DNA of 64,000 bases from assembly GCA_016647705.1 (NCBI GenBank), contig CM028339.1, positions 20,448,803-20,512,802 on the forward strand. The letters run 5' to 3'. Origin of the DNA: Eucommia ulmoides. Its lineage: Eukaryota > Streptophyta > Magnoliopsida > Garryales > Eucommiaceae. The notes beneath the pieces were generated by a model that saw nothing but the letters and a program-made list of their open reading frames with translations, did not search any database and was not told the DNA's origin. The stretch's first letter is position 1. Every line of letters starts with the position of its first letter. Both the position numbers and the translations under genes were made by a program. This document shows, one piece after another, positions 11,320-20,999 of the stretch.

Positions 11320-12234
11320 ACAATGGTTGCCCACGTCAAGTTAGCATAATCTAATGCTACTTGTTTTCACTCAATTTTCACTTTTATTCCTAGAGACAAT
11401 AGTTCTAAAAGATTTACTTGGTTAAAGTATAGAAACAAGTTCAGAAGTGAAAATTTTTTATGGCTTCGAGAGGAGAACGAGGGAATAACTTTTCAGGTTC
11501 GTTTCAAACGGTTCAAGCGATGAAAATGAAGGCCTATATCATGCCTCCGGAATTACCTTACCTATAATTTTGCCTCAAGCCTCCCCCAGTCAAGTTCTAA
11601 ATTCCTCATTTCTGTCATGAACTTATTACTGAATAATCGGCGTCAAATCGTTCAACTAGTTATTCAATGAGTTTATGATATCGTGCGATTTAGGATCAAA
11701 ACAATTTTCACCTAATTGACATGCTAAGCACACAAAACACACGTGAATGGCATTACCCCCAACCTCAAAATGCAATTTAGGGCGTATTTTTCATCATCGG
11801 GGTATGGTTCGGACGAACTCAAAAACTCAGCATGCACGTACAACTATATTCATTAATAATTCTTCTCTAATTCTACCAACTAATATTACCTATGCTATTT
11901 ATCCTTACACATGCATAGCTAAACATTACACATGCATAACAAAAAGAATTTCAAAATTTACAAAAATATTTAACATTAATATCATTATAAACTACAATTT
12001 GTACACAAAAAGAATTTTTGTCCTTTTTTACATAAAAAAAATTTTCATCCTTCATATCCCCCCCCAAAAAAACAAAAAAAACTACATGCTTGCGTTGCAT
12101 AGCATATACCCCCAAACTTGAACGAGGCAGTGTCCCCACTGCCTAAGCAGCGGACCCAATAGCAGAATAGACAAATATATATGGAAAACTAGGGTGGACA
12201 CATACCTAGGAGGAAAGACATACAAGTCTAACCT
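11320..12234 (-). other. T2 3' non-coding region
   Basis: No protein is recognisable. From about 11500 the sequence resembles the 3' region of T1 (4640-5200). Shared features include the minus-strand block with GACACTGCC followed shortly by AAGTTTGGGGGT (12106-12137). The 11320-11500 part is unassigned. The window between this and the truncated T1 LTR has lost T2's 3' LTR. Confidence 0.55.
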
Positions 12235-12900
12235 CCTACCGTTCATTGTGGAGGAGATGGTGGTGGTGGCTCATCAGTTTCGGAAGGTGGCACCGGCGTA
12301 TAACGTGCTATTTCGATTCCGAGATGTTCGAATATTACTCTTTGGTTTTGATCTTGTTGCCGGATGTAGGACTCCATGTAGTTCTCCATCCGAGCCAAAT
12401 TAGCTTGAAGTTGGCTCATATCGGACTAGAGACTACGGACATCTCGTGAAATCTGGATGATTTGAGCACTGCTGGTTGTAGGCATCGGTGGCTCCGAAGG
12501 GCCGGCTTCTTCCTCTTCCTGACCCTCTTCTCCTTCACCTGGTCCCCCTTTCCATAACCTTCAATCATTACAAGATCCAGTGGCCTTACAGGTAGAAAGG
12601 GGCTTGTGGACGTGATACGAACTCCGGCTCATTGAAAGAGCGCGGTGAGGAAGGAGGAAAAAGGAAGGCCATCCTTCTTCGTTTTGGCAGTATGAATTAT
12701 AGACGAATATATGTGCTAGCCCACATTGACGGGCGTCCCTCTATCAATGCCGTAGAGCATAAATGCTTGCTCTTTGGACACATCGGACACATGGGTGGTC
12801 GAGAGCAGATTGGCGTAGATAAATGAATGCCAAATCTTTGGGATCGATTTCAGAAACCGAGACTTGAAGATCGCCTGACCTTGCCATGTGTTCGTTCACT
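12235..12900 (-). pseudogene. T2 late ORF: 'putative plant transposon protein' (Athila env-position ORF)
   Basis: The minus strand at about 12890-12610 reads a domain typical of the ORF downstream of pol in Athila-type elements. It has W-H-S-F-I-Y-A-N-L-L followed by T-T-H-V-S-D-V-S-K-E-Q-A, then L-Y-G-I-D-R-G-T-P-V-N-V-G, and after a gap G-L-P-F-S-S-F-L-T-A-L-F. In-frame stops interrupt it after the NVG block and before AGVR. Downstream (12560-12240) is an acidic linker, then a coiled-coil-like Q/M/E-rich helix and a poly-Pro tail. The family's function is unproven; it was once compared with retroviral env because of position only. The N-terminal part (to about 13400) is too decayed to call. 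Confidence 0.7.
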
Positions 12901-13540
12901 GGGCATTCCTGAAAATCAAAATCACAACATCAACCACAATAATAACAATAGAACAAACAATTCAAACTCTTGTCAGCGAACACACAATGCCCTATTTTAT
13001 CAAACCTATGCCACCCAAAACCAAACAATGCAAATCTCACAAGATATCCCACCAACCATAACCAAATCACATTTTTGTCGCAATGTAGTGCAAACTACAT
13101 GATTCACATTGTATATCAACACAAAAATATAATAGGGTTTACCATTTAGCATTCCTCAATCCCAAATAGCATGAAAACCGCAACTTAGGGTTTAAAGGGG
13201 TTTAGGGTTCCAATCAAATCCAATGGTTTTTGAAATAAATGAGAAAATGAAACAAATAATTCAACAACTAAATGAAAAATAGGATCATTGACACTTGTTG
13301 AAAAATTTGATCAAATCAGTGGAGAATGGTGATTTCGCAATGTCACCGTTCGAACCCTAATTTTCGAGAATGGGAACAGGAATTCCACGTTTTGGGCGAA
13401 GATTCTTGGTGAAAATCCAAGTTTTTAGTAATATAGAATGAATCTTTAAAGGGAGGAAGGAATTTGGGATGGTGAAATTGAGAGGTTTCTTGAAATTTTT
13501 GGGAGGAAATTGCCGTTTGCGAAGAGGACCGTGCGTTTTA
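12901..13540 (-). other. T2 sequence between late ORF and minisatellite
   Basis: Probably the degraded start and leader of the late ORF. It includes short AAC/AAT-rich runs (12925-12975) and a GGGTTTAGGG-like stretch near 13190-13210. No domain is visible. Confidence 0.4.
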
Positions 13541-14045
13541 AAACAGGGATCGCGTAAATTCGCCTAGGCGGTGGTTTTTACGCCTAGGCGAAATAGCGCC
13601 TTTTTCTTTTTAAAAACCTTCTGGTGTTAATTCGCCTAGGCGATGGTTTTTCCGCTGGGGCGAGTTTACACCAGTGTGAAACCCCTAATTTCGTGTAAAT
13701 CTGCTTAGGCGGTGGGTTTTCCGCCTAAGCGAGTTTACACCAGAGTGAAACCCCTGATTTGAATGTAAATCCACTTTGGCGGTGGGTTTCCCGACTGAGC
13801 GAATTTACACCAGTATAGAAACTCAGCTTTTCTTTAATTTTCCGCCTAGGCGGTGGTTTTACCGCCTGGGCGAAATTACGGCAGTGTAAAAATTCAAGGT
13901 TTTTGCTTTCTATTTCCGCCTAGGCGGTGGTTTTTCTGCCTAGGCGAATTTACGCCAGTATGTTTCCTCAGCCTTTTTGTCCAATTTTTGCCTGGGCGGT
14001 GGTTTTTTTCGCCTGGGCGAATTTTTGCTAGTATGGACTTAAGCT
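13541..14045 (-). repeat. Minisatellite with CGCCTAGGCG palindromes (T2 internal)
   Basis: About seven units of roughly 70-80 bp, each with two near-palindromes: TTCGCCTAGGCGGTGG, then TTTTTCCGCCTAGGCGAATT, followed by a spacer such as TACACCAGTGTGAAACC. The units diverge by substitutions (CTGGGCG, CTAAGCG, CTTTGGCG). The same motif makes a second array inside the T2 LTR. It is far more GC-rich than its surroundings. Confidence 0.9.
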
Positions 14046-14302
14046 GGATTCGTTCAGGTTTTCACATTTTTTGCTCTACACCTCTTATTTCTTCTTCATT
14101 CCTCAAATGAGTTTTAGCATGCAAATCAATCCTAAGTGTCTAGCCTCATCAATTCACCACAAAAAAAATAGTATTAGGAGATCAATACGATCTCCAAAAA
14201 GTAATTCATATAAAAGTTGGGAATATTCGTTACCCTCGATGATATATCAAAAGATGTTGCTTGGTTTTATGTCCGTAGCATGGACGTTGATGAATTCTGG
14301 CT

Positions 14303-14625
14303 CTATCCTTCAATGAGGGAGATGTTCTCCACAACTCGCTCTTCATCCTTGAAGTAGTGCTTGATCCGCTCCCCGTTGACTCGGAAAGTTCGTCTGTCTT
14401 CGCCTTCTAGCTCGATAGTACCTACGGGATATTTGCTTGAGCAATTTTCACCAAAATCCCTCATAGACAAGGTATTTTGGATAGAATGCTTTGTTGGATC
14501 ATGATTCATTGTATTGAAGTTGGTTTCTTCTCTCTCTCCTTATCCTTTTCAACATATGCTCAATCTCGAGATCAAGAGCCAAGAATTTCAAACTCCTTCT
14601 TCGTTGTATGCACTGTTTGATCATA
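14303..14625 (-). pseudogene. T2 gag N-terminus fused to integrase C-terminus by deletion
   Basis: From 14625 the minus strand opens with ATG and a basic N-terminus resembling the Arg-rich start of Athila gag (R-R-R-S-L-K-F-L, E-I-E-H-M-L-K-R). From about 14445 to 14303 it reads the C-terminal end of a Ty3/gypsy integrase: Y-P-V-G-T-I-E-L-E-G-E-D then F-R-V-N-G-E-R-I-K-H-Y-F. These two parts are normally separated by all of capsid, protease, reverse transcriptase, RNase H and integrase core. The join lies somewhere at 14430-14520. There is nothing left that could act enzymatically. Confidence 0.65.
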
Positions 14626-14732
14626 TCTCTCGAAACAAATTAAACAAATAATTTAAAAGAAAATAAAATAAAAGAATTGTCACGATTAATACTCAACCAC
14701 ATGGTCACAATATCAACCAAATTACAACACCC

Positions 14733-14751
14733 TTCCCCGGCAACGGCCCCA
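14733..14751 (-). promoter_or_regulatory. T2 primer-binding site (tRNA-Asp)
   Basis: The minus strand reads TGGGGCCGTTGCCGGGGAAG, close to the complement of tRNA-Asp. It lies 6 bp inside the LTR that begins at 14758. Confidence 0.85.
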
Positions 14752-14757
14752 AAATCT

Positions 14758-16281
14758 TGTACCCGCGAGGATTCATAACCTTTTCCTCCTCGTGGTAATT
14801 GGACTACTCGCAAGTGTACGAGGTCTAGTTTTAATATAATGGATCTTGTAAGATCGGATATCATTCCACTGGGAATGGCAGGTAATTCGGTTGGGTATTG
14901 CGATTTCAATACTTTCATATTATCTCGACTAATCAAATTTTGTTTGTTTTCTAATTAATATACTAAGATAAATGACAACTATGAAGTTAGTTTTAATTAC
15001 ACTAATTACTTAGGCATTTATTTCTTTCACATCATGCATTATCGAAGTCATTAGGTTAGCTATAATGGTTTCCTATCTAGTCCGACAATCTCTGTATCGA
15101 TAACTCCTCTGCTACCTCTCCCGAGTGTAAGACGGGGGATTACACGACTTCATATTAATGAGGAAGTCCCCTTCAATGCCTTAACGACCCTAGGTCACGT
15201 GAGTCTTTAGCCAACGTCATGGATTGCATACGTTCTAACGCCCTCCCGGGTCGTTAGAACGTCACGTTGTATTTACCCTAGTCTGAATCTAGGGTTATCT
15301 CTCTCAAGTGTCAAACCTCGTATTCTTGGTTTATCAATAGAAGCATAATATTAAGAATAATGGTAAACACAATCGGATTTAGACAAACAACACATTAAAG
15401 TAACACTAATTCATTCAACTTAACAATTACATGATTTCAACTACACCTAAGTAACATTTAACTAATACTATAAGATCTTAGCCATATACCATAAAAAATG
15501 AGAGGGATTCAACATTCTTAGATATGAAAAAGTGATTACAAAGATAAAAACAAGAGAGAAACGATCAAATCTGGAAGTGAAACGGTTCACTATCGCTAAT
15601 GATCGATCCACAAGTGATTCTTCTTTGTCCGAATGATGAACCTCCTTCTTGATCTTCAAAATATAGCTTAAGAGCCTTCTACTAGGGTTAGGATTTGTCA
15701 ACTCTCTATTTCAGACGTGGGAAAGGGGTATATATAGGCCTAGGGGTTCAAAAATATCTAAACACATATTTTGGGCTGTTCTACGGATTCCGCCTAGGTA
15801 GTAGAATCTTCGCCTAGGCGGAGGTTAAGTCAGTTAGAATTTCTCATAGGCGATGGTTTCTTCGCCTAGGCAGAGGACTAACTTCTTGGGCCCCTATTCT
15901 TTCTGACGGATTTCCGCCTAGGCGGATTTACAGCAGTGTAGCTCTTCCAGTAGTTCAGCACTTCCAGCGTTCTGATGGATTTTCGCCTAAGCGGTGGAAA
16001 CTTCTCCTAGTCGGATTCATTACTTCAGCCCTTGCAACCTTCTGATGGATTTCCGCCTAGGCGATGGATACTTCGCCTAGGCGGATTTACGCTATTCTTT
16101 GAAATCTCATTTTTTCATCTTTTTGGCTACCCTTTTCTCCACCATTTCGCTCGGTTTGCTGATTGTTGACGTCCCTTCTCCTGACTAATAAAAACAACTA
16201 AAAAAGGTATTCAAACTCCAATAAAATACTAAAAAACTGGCAAATTTGGTTTAGAATTAGATAGGTATTTTATACCTATTA
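14758..16281 (-). repeat. T2 5' LTR
   Basis: On the plus strand it starts TGTACCCGCGAGG and ends near TTTTATACCTATTA at 16281. The expected terminal CA has changed to TA. The second half of the LTR carries CGCCTAGGCGG repeats (about 15785-16095). Its beginning has the ACTCGCAAGTGTACGAGGTC block also found in the T1 LTR, so the two families are related. Only this LTR survives. Confidence 0.75.
15785..16095 (-). repeat. GCCTAGGC repeat array inside the T2 LTR
   Basis: Four to five imperfect units contain paired CGCCTAGGCGG and ATTTCCGCCTAGGCG motifs separated by TTCTGATGG-type spacers. The motif is the same as in the internal array at 13541-14045. Confidence 0.8.
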
Positions 16282-16780
16282 GTGTTTATCCAGTTATAGA
16301 CGTCGAGGTGGTGCGATAGGACCACAAAACTCCAGGAAGTTCTTCCACCTATTTGCCTTTAGCACCATCTAAGAATTTTTTGAGTACCTCTTTAATTAAG
16401 CGATTGGTCACCTTTGCTTGTCCGTTTGCTTAGGGATATGCCGAAATAGACGTTCAATGTTGTATCTTAACCTCATTGTACATCCAGCCAACTTTCCCAC
16501 CAGTAAATGGAGTTCCGTTGTCGGATATAAGAACAGCAGGTATGCCAAAACGGCAAATGACTTGTTTCCACAGAAAATTCTTTACTTCATTTTCACTCAC
16601 TGTTACAAAAAGCCTCTACTTCAACTCATTTGGTGAAATAATCTATCACCACCAACAAGTATTTTTTGTTTCCAGGAATCGGAGTAATAGGACCTAAAAC
16701 ATCTATTCCCCACTGAGCAAAGGGCCAAGGACTAGTGATTGAATTTTGTTGCTGAGCTGGGACCTTGATATCATTAGAAC
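16282..16780 (-). pseudogene. T3 integrase core, broken
   Basis: Reading right to left, fragments show W-G-I-D-V-L-G-P-I-T-P (first catalytic Asp), then Y-L-L-V-V-I-D-Y-F-T-K, then I-S-D-N-G-T-P-F (second Asp), then Y-P-*-A-N-G-Q-A-K-V-T-N-R. The expected catalytic Glu of N-G-Q-A-E-V-T-N-R is Lys here. A TAA stop precedes A-N-G-Q and a TAG follows K-G-K, where Trp is usual. Coding continues to S-Y-R-T-T at the T2 border. It is not functional. Confidence 0.85.
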
Positions 16781-16781
16781 A

Positions 16782-16964
16782 TCATTGGCACTTGTCGCAT
16801 TTTCGTACATACTCTGCTGCATCAGTGCGCATGGTTAGCCAATAATATCCCACTCTCAACACTTTATGAACCAAAGACCTTCCCCCTTGATGATTACCAC
16901 ACACGCCTTCATGTATTTCTCGTAGAACATAGCTCACTTCTTTTGGTCCTACACACATCAACAA
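16782..16964 (-). pseudogene. T3 integrase zinc-binding domain
   Basis: The frame includes H-E-G-V-C-G-N-H-Q-G-G-R-S-L, then G-Y-Y-W-L-T-M, and ends with C-D-K-C-Q, an HHCC zinc finger typical of Ty3/gypsy integrase N-termini. Spacing between the His and Cys pairs is normal. A stop separates it from the core domain. Confidence 0.9.
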
Positions 16965-17299
16965 AGGTTGGGAAAAAGATCTTCTATATAATTTATCGCT
17001 AGATAGTACAAACCTTGACGATTTATAAACAATTTTCCTTGCGTCATCTCTGTCGTCTAGTAGGTCTCCTTTCTTTAGATACTGAACTATAGAAGTCCTC
17101 CAATCAATTTCTTCTTCTAGCTAACCTATACATTCACACTAAGGGGTTGGAGTGATCGATGGCTGATCTTGAAACTTAACCAGTTCAGACTTCTGATCTG
17201 ATCCCAAAGTCGAAGCAAGTACGGATAAAGCATCAGCCTTGGCGTTTTCAGTTCTTGGAATAGCTTCAAATTTACAACTTTGAAACTGAGAAGTGAGAT

Positions 17300-17590
17300 A
17301 TTTTACTTTTTCTGCATAGAGGTGTAATTTTTCTCATTTTATAAGAAATAAGCCATTGACCTAGTTGATCACCACTTGAGAGTCTGACTTTATTTCTAGA
17401 TGCTGAGCACCAAACTCCTTGGCCAAAGTTAGCCCGAAAACCACTGCTTCATACTCTACTTCGTTATTGGAAGCTTGAAAACCTAACTGCACGGCTTTTT
17501 CAAGTTGATCTCCCTCTTGTGTCTGTATAATTATTCCCACTCCACATCCTTTCATGTTTGAGGCTCCATCAACCCATAACTTCCACTAGG
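17300..17590 (-). pseudogene. T3 second (archaeal-type) RNase H
   Basis: The reading W-V-D-G-A-S-N (catalytic Asp), G-C-G-V-G-I-I-I, then S-N-N-E-V-E-Y-E-A-V (Glu) and I-K-S-D-S-Q-V-V-I-N (second Asp) matches the extra RNase H that Tat elements carry after their own. It removes RNA from RNA-DNA hybrids. Stops follow V-I-N and interrupt the region toward the integrase. Confidence 0.85.
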
Positions 17591-17717
17591 CTACAGAATA
17601 GGATGTTACTATTTCATTCAATGAAGGAGTAAATTCAGCAATGAAGTCAGCTAAAGCTTGCCCTTTGATTGCTGTTCTGGGTTTTTATTGGATAAAAAAT
17701 TCACCCAGCTCTACAGT

Positions 17718-18784
17718 TCACTTCATTAGATGTCCAGATGCCTCTGTTCTATACATTATTACCTGGAGTGGGTATGAAGTCAGCACGGTTACTACATGTG
17801 CTTGGAAATAGGGTCGGAGCTTCCTAGCAGCAATTACCAAAGCTAATGCTAGTTTTTCCAACTCCATATAATGGGTTTCAGCTAAAACTAACGATTTCCT
17901 AACATAGTAGACTGGCCTTTGCCTTCCTGCGTGTTCTTGAACCAGTGTAGCACTTATTGCCACCGGGGTTACTGCTAAGTACAGATTCAACTCTTCTCTT
18001 GGGTATACCTTTGCCAGTGTTTCTACTAAGCCCAAATAATCTTTTATAGACTGAAAAGCACACTCACAGTCATCATCCCACTGAAAGGTTTTGTTTCCTC
18101 TCAAAATTTTGAAGAATGACGCATACCTATCAATAAATTTTGAGATGAATCTGTTTAATGCTGCCAATCTTCCAGTCAACACTTGAACTTCTCGAATAGA
18201 AGAAGGGGATTTTAGATTCTTGACAATCTCTATCTGTCCTGAATCTACTGTAATACCGAGCTGGTTAACTACAAAATCAAGAAACTTGCCAGAAGTGTCA
18301 CCATAAGCGCATTTTTCAAGATTCAACTTCATATCGTACTTTCTTAAAACAGAAAAAGCTGAAGCTAAATGGGAGAGATGATCTGTTTGCTTAGCACTTT
18401 TGATAATCATATCATCTATATAAACTTCCATGGTAGTCCCAATTTGATCTTGAAAAATGCAATTCACCAGCCGCTGGTAAGTAGCACCTGTATTTCTCAA
18501 ACCGAAAGGTACTACCTTATAACAATAAGTAGCTTTTATTGTGATAAATGATGTCCCTTCCTTATCTTGCTGATCCATGCGTATTTGATTGTATCCTGAG
18601 TAAGTATCCATCATGGATAGGTGTTGGTGCCCAACAACAGCATAAACCATCTGATCAATCCTTGGCATCGAATAACAATCCTTAGGGCATGCTTAATTCA
18701 GATCGGTAAAATTCACACACATCCTCCATTTACCATTCTTCTTTTTGACGAGAACTAGATTATCCAACCAACTGGGGTATGTCA
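17718..18784 (-). pseudogene. T3 reverse transcriptase and first RNase H
   Basis: From 18784 leftward the frame enters with Y-P-S-W-L-D-N-L-V-L-V-K-K-K-N-G-K-W, followed by a TAA that replaces Lys before A-C-P-K-D. Then comes a long clean frame (18668-17718) with M-D-T-Y-S-G-Y-N-Q-I (first catalytic Asp), the F-G-L-R-N-T-G-A-T-Y-Q-R motif and Y-I-D-D at 18411-18422. It ends in the RNase H of the reverse transcriptase, L-E-K-L-A-L-A-L-V-I-A-A-R-K-L-R-P-Y-F. The catalytic YIDD is intact, but the gene is cut by R4 at its N-terminus and carries stops. Confidence 0.95.
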
Positions 18785-19286
18785 TGATGTAACTAAAAAA
18801 TCCCCGGCATGTGTAACAGCTCCACACGTACCAGAAATCTCTGTAACCTGCATCTATTGCCCCTCCTAACCTACAAAACCGATTAGTTCTTAAGGGGACA
18901 CCAGTGTGGTATCGGCCAAATAAATTAGTCCATGCAAGGGTATTAGGCAAAAGACTGCATTGTAAAAATAATGTGATACCTTTTTCTTATTTGTAGACTG
19001 AGTAGATTGTGACCGTTGGAGATGGGTGACCTAGTATTTAATGACTTGGTCTTCCCTCATTATATTTCTATTTAATAGGGATTCAATGAGGAGTTACACA
19101 ATTAATAGGGAGTTATGCCCTGTTGGCTCTCCCACTTTAAGTGTGAATTAGGTTCTTTGATCTTTCACTTGATGGATCTGTATATGAATCATCGGTTTGG
19201 GCCGACGTCTACGACCCTGCTAGTTTTGAGGTTTTGGGCTTATTGTGATAGGCTTCTCTTGGGTAGCGAGAATTTTTCCCGCATCA
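18785..19286 (-). repeat. R4 3' LTR (left)
   Basis: It starts TGATGTAACTAAAAAATCC and ends TTTTTCCCGCATCA, and matches 26049-26567 nearly throughout. A ~15-bp stretch (ACACCTTCGGTGTGAGAA) in the right copy is missing here. Confidence 0.95.
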
Positions 19287-19298
19287 TTTGCCCTCCAG
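19287..19298 (-). promoter_or_regulatory. R4 polypurine tract
   Basis: The minus strand reads GGAGGGCAAA directly against the LTR's TG. Its position and composition are those of the plus-strand DNA primer. Confidence 0.7.
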
Positions 19299-19399
19299 AC
19301 CTAAGTGTTGATTCGAAAAAGTAAGATGAAAGGTCACATTCTCTTCTTATACTCAGTTATTGTCAGTTTTAAATATTTCTTGAGTGAGCTTTTTTGTGA

Positions 19400-20880
19400 G
19401 TAAGTTGATTAAGTGTAGAACTGATGAGCTCTGCTATGCGAGAGTAGTCGAGAGATATAGCTGTCGAGCTGGAGATCTTACGACCTCTATTGTGAGAGAG
19501 CTATCCGGTGAGGTAACTGACGGACTATTTTTCGGGAGAGTTGTCGAGCGAGATAGTCGACGAGATGGAGAGCTGACGAGCTCCAATGCGAGAGAGCTGT
19601 CGAGACAGATACTCATTTATATGCGAATTTATATACTCGGTTAGTGTCTAAGTTAGCGAACTCAGTTTCTTTGTTGGCAGAGGTGCCTAGTTAGTGGTGA
19701 GCTTATGTGCTCAGTTAGCGTTTGAGTTAGCGAACTCAGTTTACTTCTGGGCTGAGGTACCTAGTTAGTGCTGAGCTGATGTGCTCAGTTAGCGTCTGAG
19801 TTAGCGAACTCAGTTTGCTTTTGGGCTGAGGTACCCATTTAGTGCTGAGCTGATGTGCTAAGTTAGTGTCTGAGTTAGTGAACTCAGTTTACTTCTAGGC
19901 TGAGGCGCCCAGTTAGTTCTGAGCTGATGTGCTCAGTTACCGTCTGAGTTAGCAAACTCTGTTTGCTTCTGAGCTGAGGTTCCCAGTTAGTGCTCAGCTG
20001 ATGTGCTCAGTTATCGTCTGAGTTATCAAACTCAGTTTTCTTCTAGGCTGAGGCTTCTAATTAGTTCTGAGCTAATGTGCTCAGTTAGCGTCTAAGTTAG
20101 CGAATTCAGTTTGCTTCTAGGCTGAGTGCCCAGTTAGTGCTGAGCTGATGTGCTCAGTCAGCGTCTGAGTTAGCGAACTCAGTTTGCTTCTAGGCTGAGG
20201 CACCCAATTAGTGGTGAGCTGATGTGCTCAGTTAGCCTCTGAGTTAGCGAACTCAGTTTGCTTCTCGGCTAAGGTACCCAGTTAGTGTTGAGCTGATGTG
20301 CTCAGTTAGCGTCTGAGTTAGCGAACTCAGTTTTCTTTTGCGCTGAGGTGCCCAGTTAGTTCTGTGCTAATGTGCTCAGTTAGCGTCTGAGTTAGCGAAC
20401 TCAGTTTTCTTCTGGGCTGAGTGCCCAGTTAGTGCTGAGCTGATGTGCTTAGTTAGCATCTGAGTTTGCGAACTCAGTTTGCCTCTCAGCTAAGGCACCC
20501 AGTTAGTGCTGAGTTGATGTGCTCAGTTAGCGTCTGAGATAGCGAACTCAGTTTGCTTCTGGGCTGAGGCGCCGAGTTAGTTCTAAGCTAATATGCTCAG
20601 TTAGCATCTGAGTTAGCGAACTCAATTTGCTTCTGGGCTGAGTGCTTAGTTAGTGCTGAGCTGATGTGCTCAATTAGCGTCTGAGTTAGCGAACTCAATT
20701 TTCTTCTAGGCTGAGGCACCCAGTTAGTGCTGAGCTAATGTGCTCAGTTAGCATCCGAAATAGCGAACTCAGTTTGCTTCTGTGCTTAGGTTCCGAGTTA
20801 AATGCTGAGTTGGAGAACTCAGTTAAATGCTAGGCAGAGATGACAAGTTAGTTCTGAGTTGAGGAACTCAGTTTGGTGAG
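19400..20880 (-). repeat. R4 minisatellite, about 15 units of ~75 bp
   Basis: From about 19637 the unit is TGAGCTGATGTGCTCAGTTA, then GCGTCTGAGTTAGCGAACTC, then AGTTTGCTTCTGGGCTGAGG and CGCCCAGTTAGTGC. It repeats to about 20770 with roughly 5-15% differences, then fades. Before it, 19410-19620 holds two imperfect copies of a GAGAGAGCTGTCGAG-type unit. The units are rich in the 6-mers GAGCTG, CTCAGT and GAACTC. Confidence 0.95.
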
Positions 20881-20999
20881 TAAACTAATATGCTCTGCTC
20901 CTTTGGTGAATGATTAAACAAATCAGTTCTTCTCATGCTGAGCTGAATTGCTCAGTTGGAATACACTTAGTTTATGTACTAAATGTTTTTTGCTGAACT

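Larger units (their letters stand above)
11320..16281 (-). mobile_element. T2: Athila-like LTR retrotransposon with large internal deletion
   Basis: Reading right to left, this has a 5' LTR (14758-16281), a tRNA-Asp primer site, the gag start joined to the integrase end, a minisatellite, a late ORF of the putative plant transposon protein type, and a 3' non-coding part. The order LTR, gag, pol, extra ORF, LTR is that of Athila-type Ty3/gypsy elements. Almost all of gag-pol is gone and no left LTR remains; the left end joins the truncated T1 LTR. The right end lies inside the integrase of T3. Confidence 0.75.
16282..18784 (-). mobile_element. T3, downstream half: Tat-type Ty3/gypsy pol (RT, two RNases H, integrase)
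   Basis: The minus strand reads most of a Ty3/gypsy pol with many stops. The order is reverse transcriptase, RNase H, a second archaeal-type RNase H, integrase zinc finger, integrase core. The presence of two RNase H domains marks the Tat group. The right end is the R4 insertion point, with target duplication TGTCA at 18780-18784. The left end is cut at the T2 LTR in the integrase region. The upstream half lies at 26568-28700. Confidence 0.9.

Noticed and set aside
19637-20880. Regular repeats that could suggest a CRISPR array
   Set aside because: The ~75-bp units are contiguous and similar throughout, with no unique spacers or cas genes, in a plant LTR element. It is a minisatellite.
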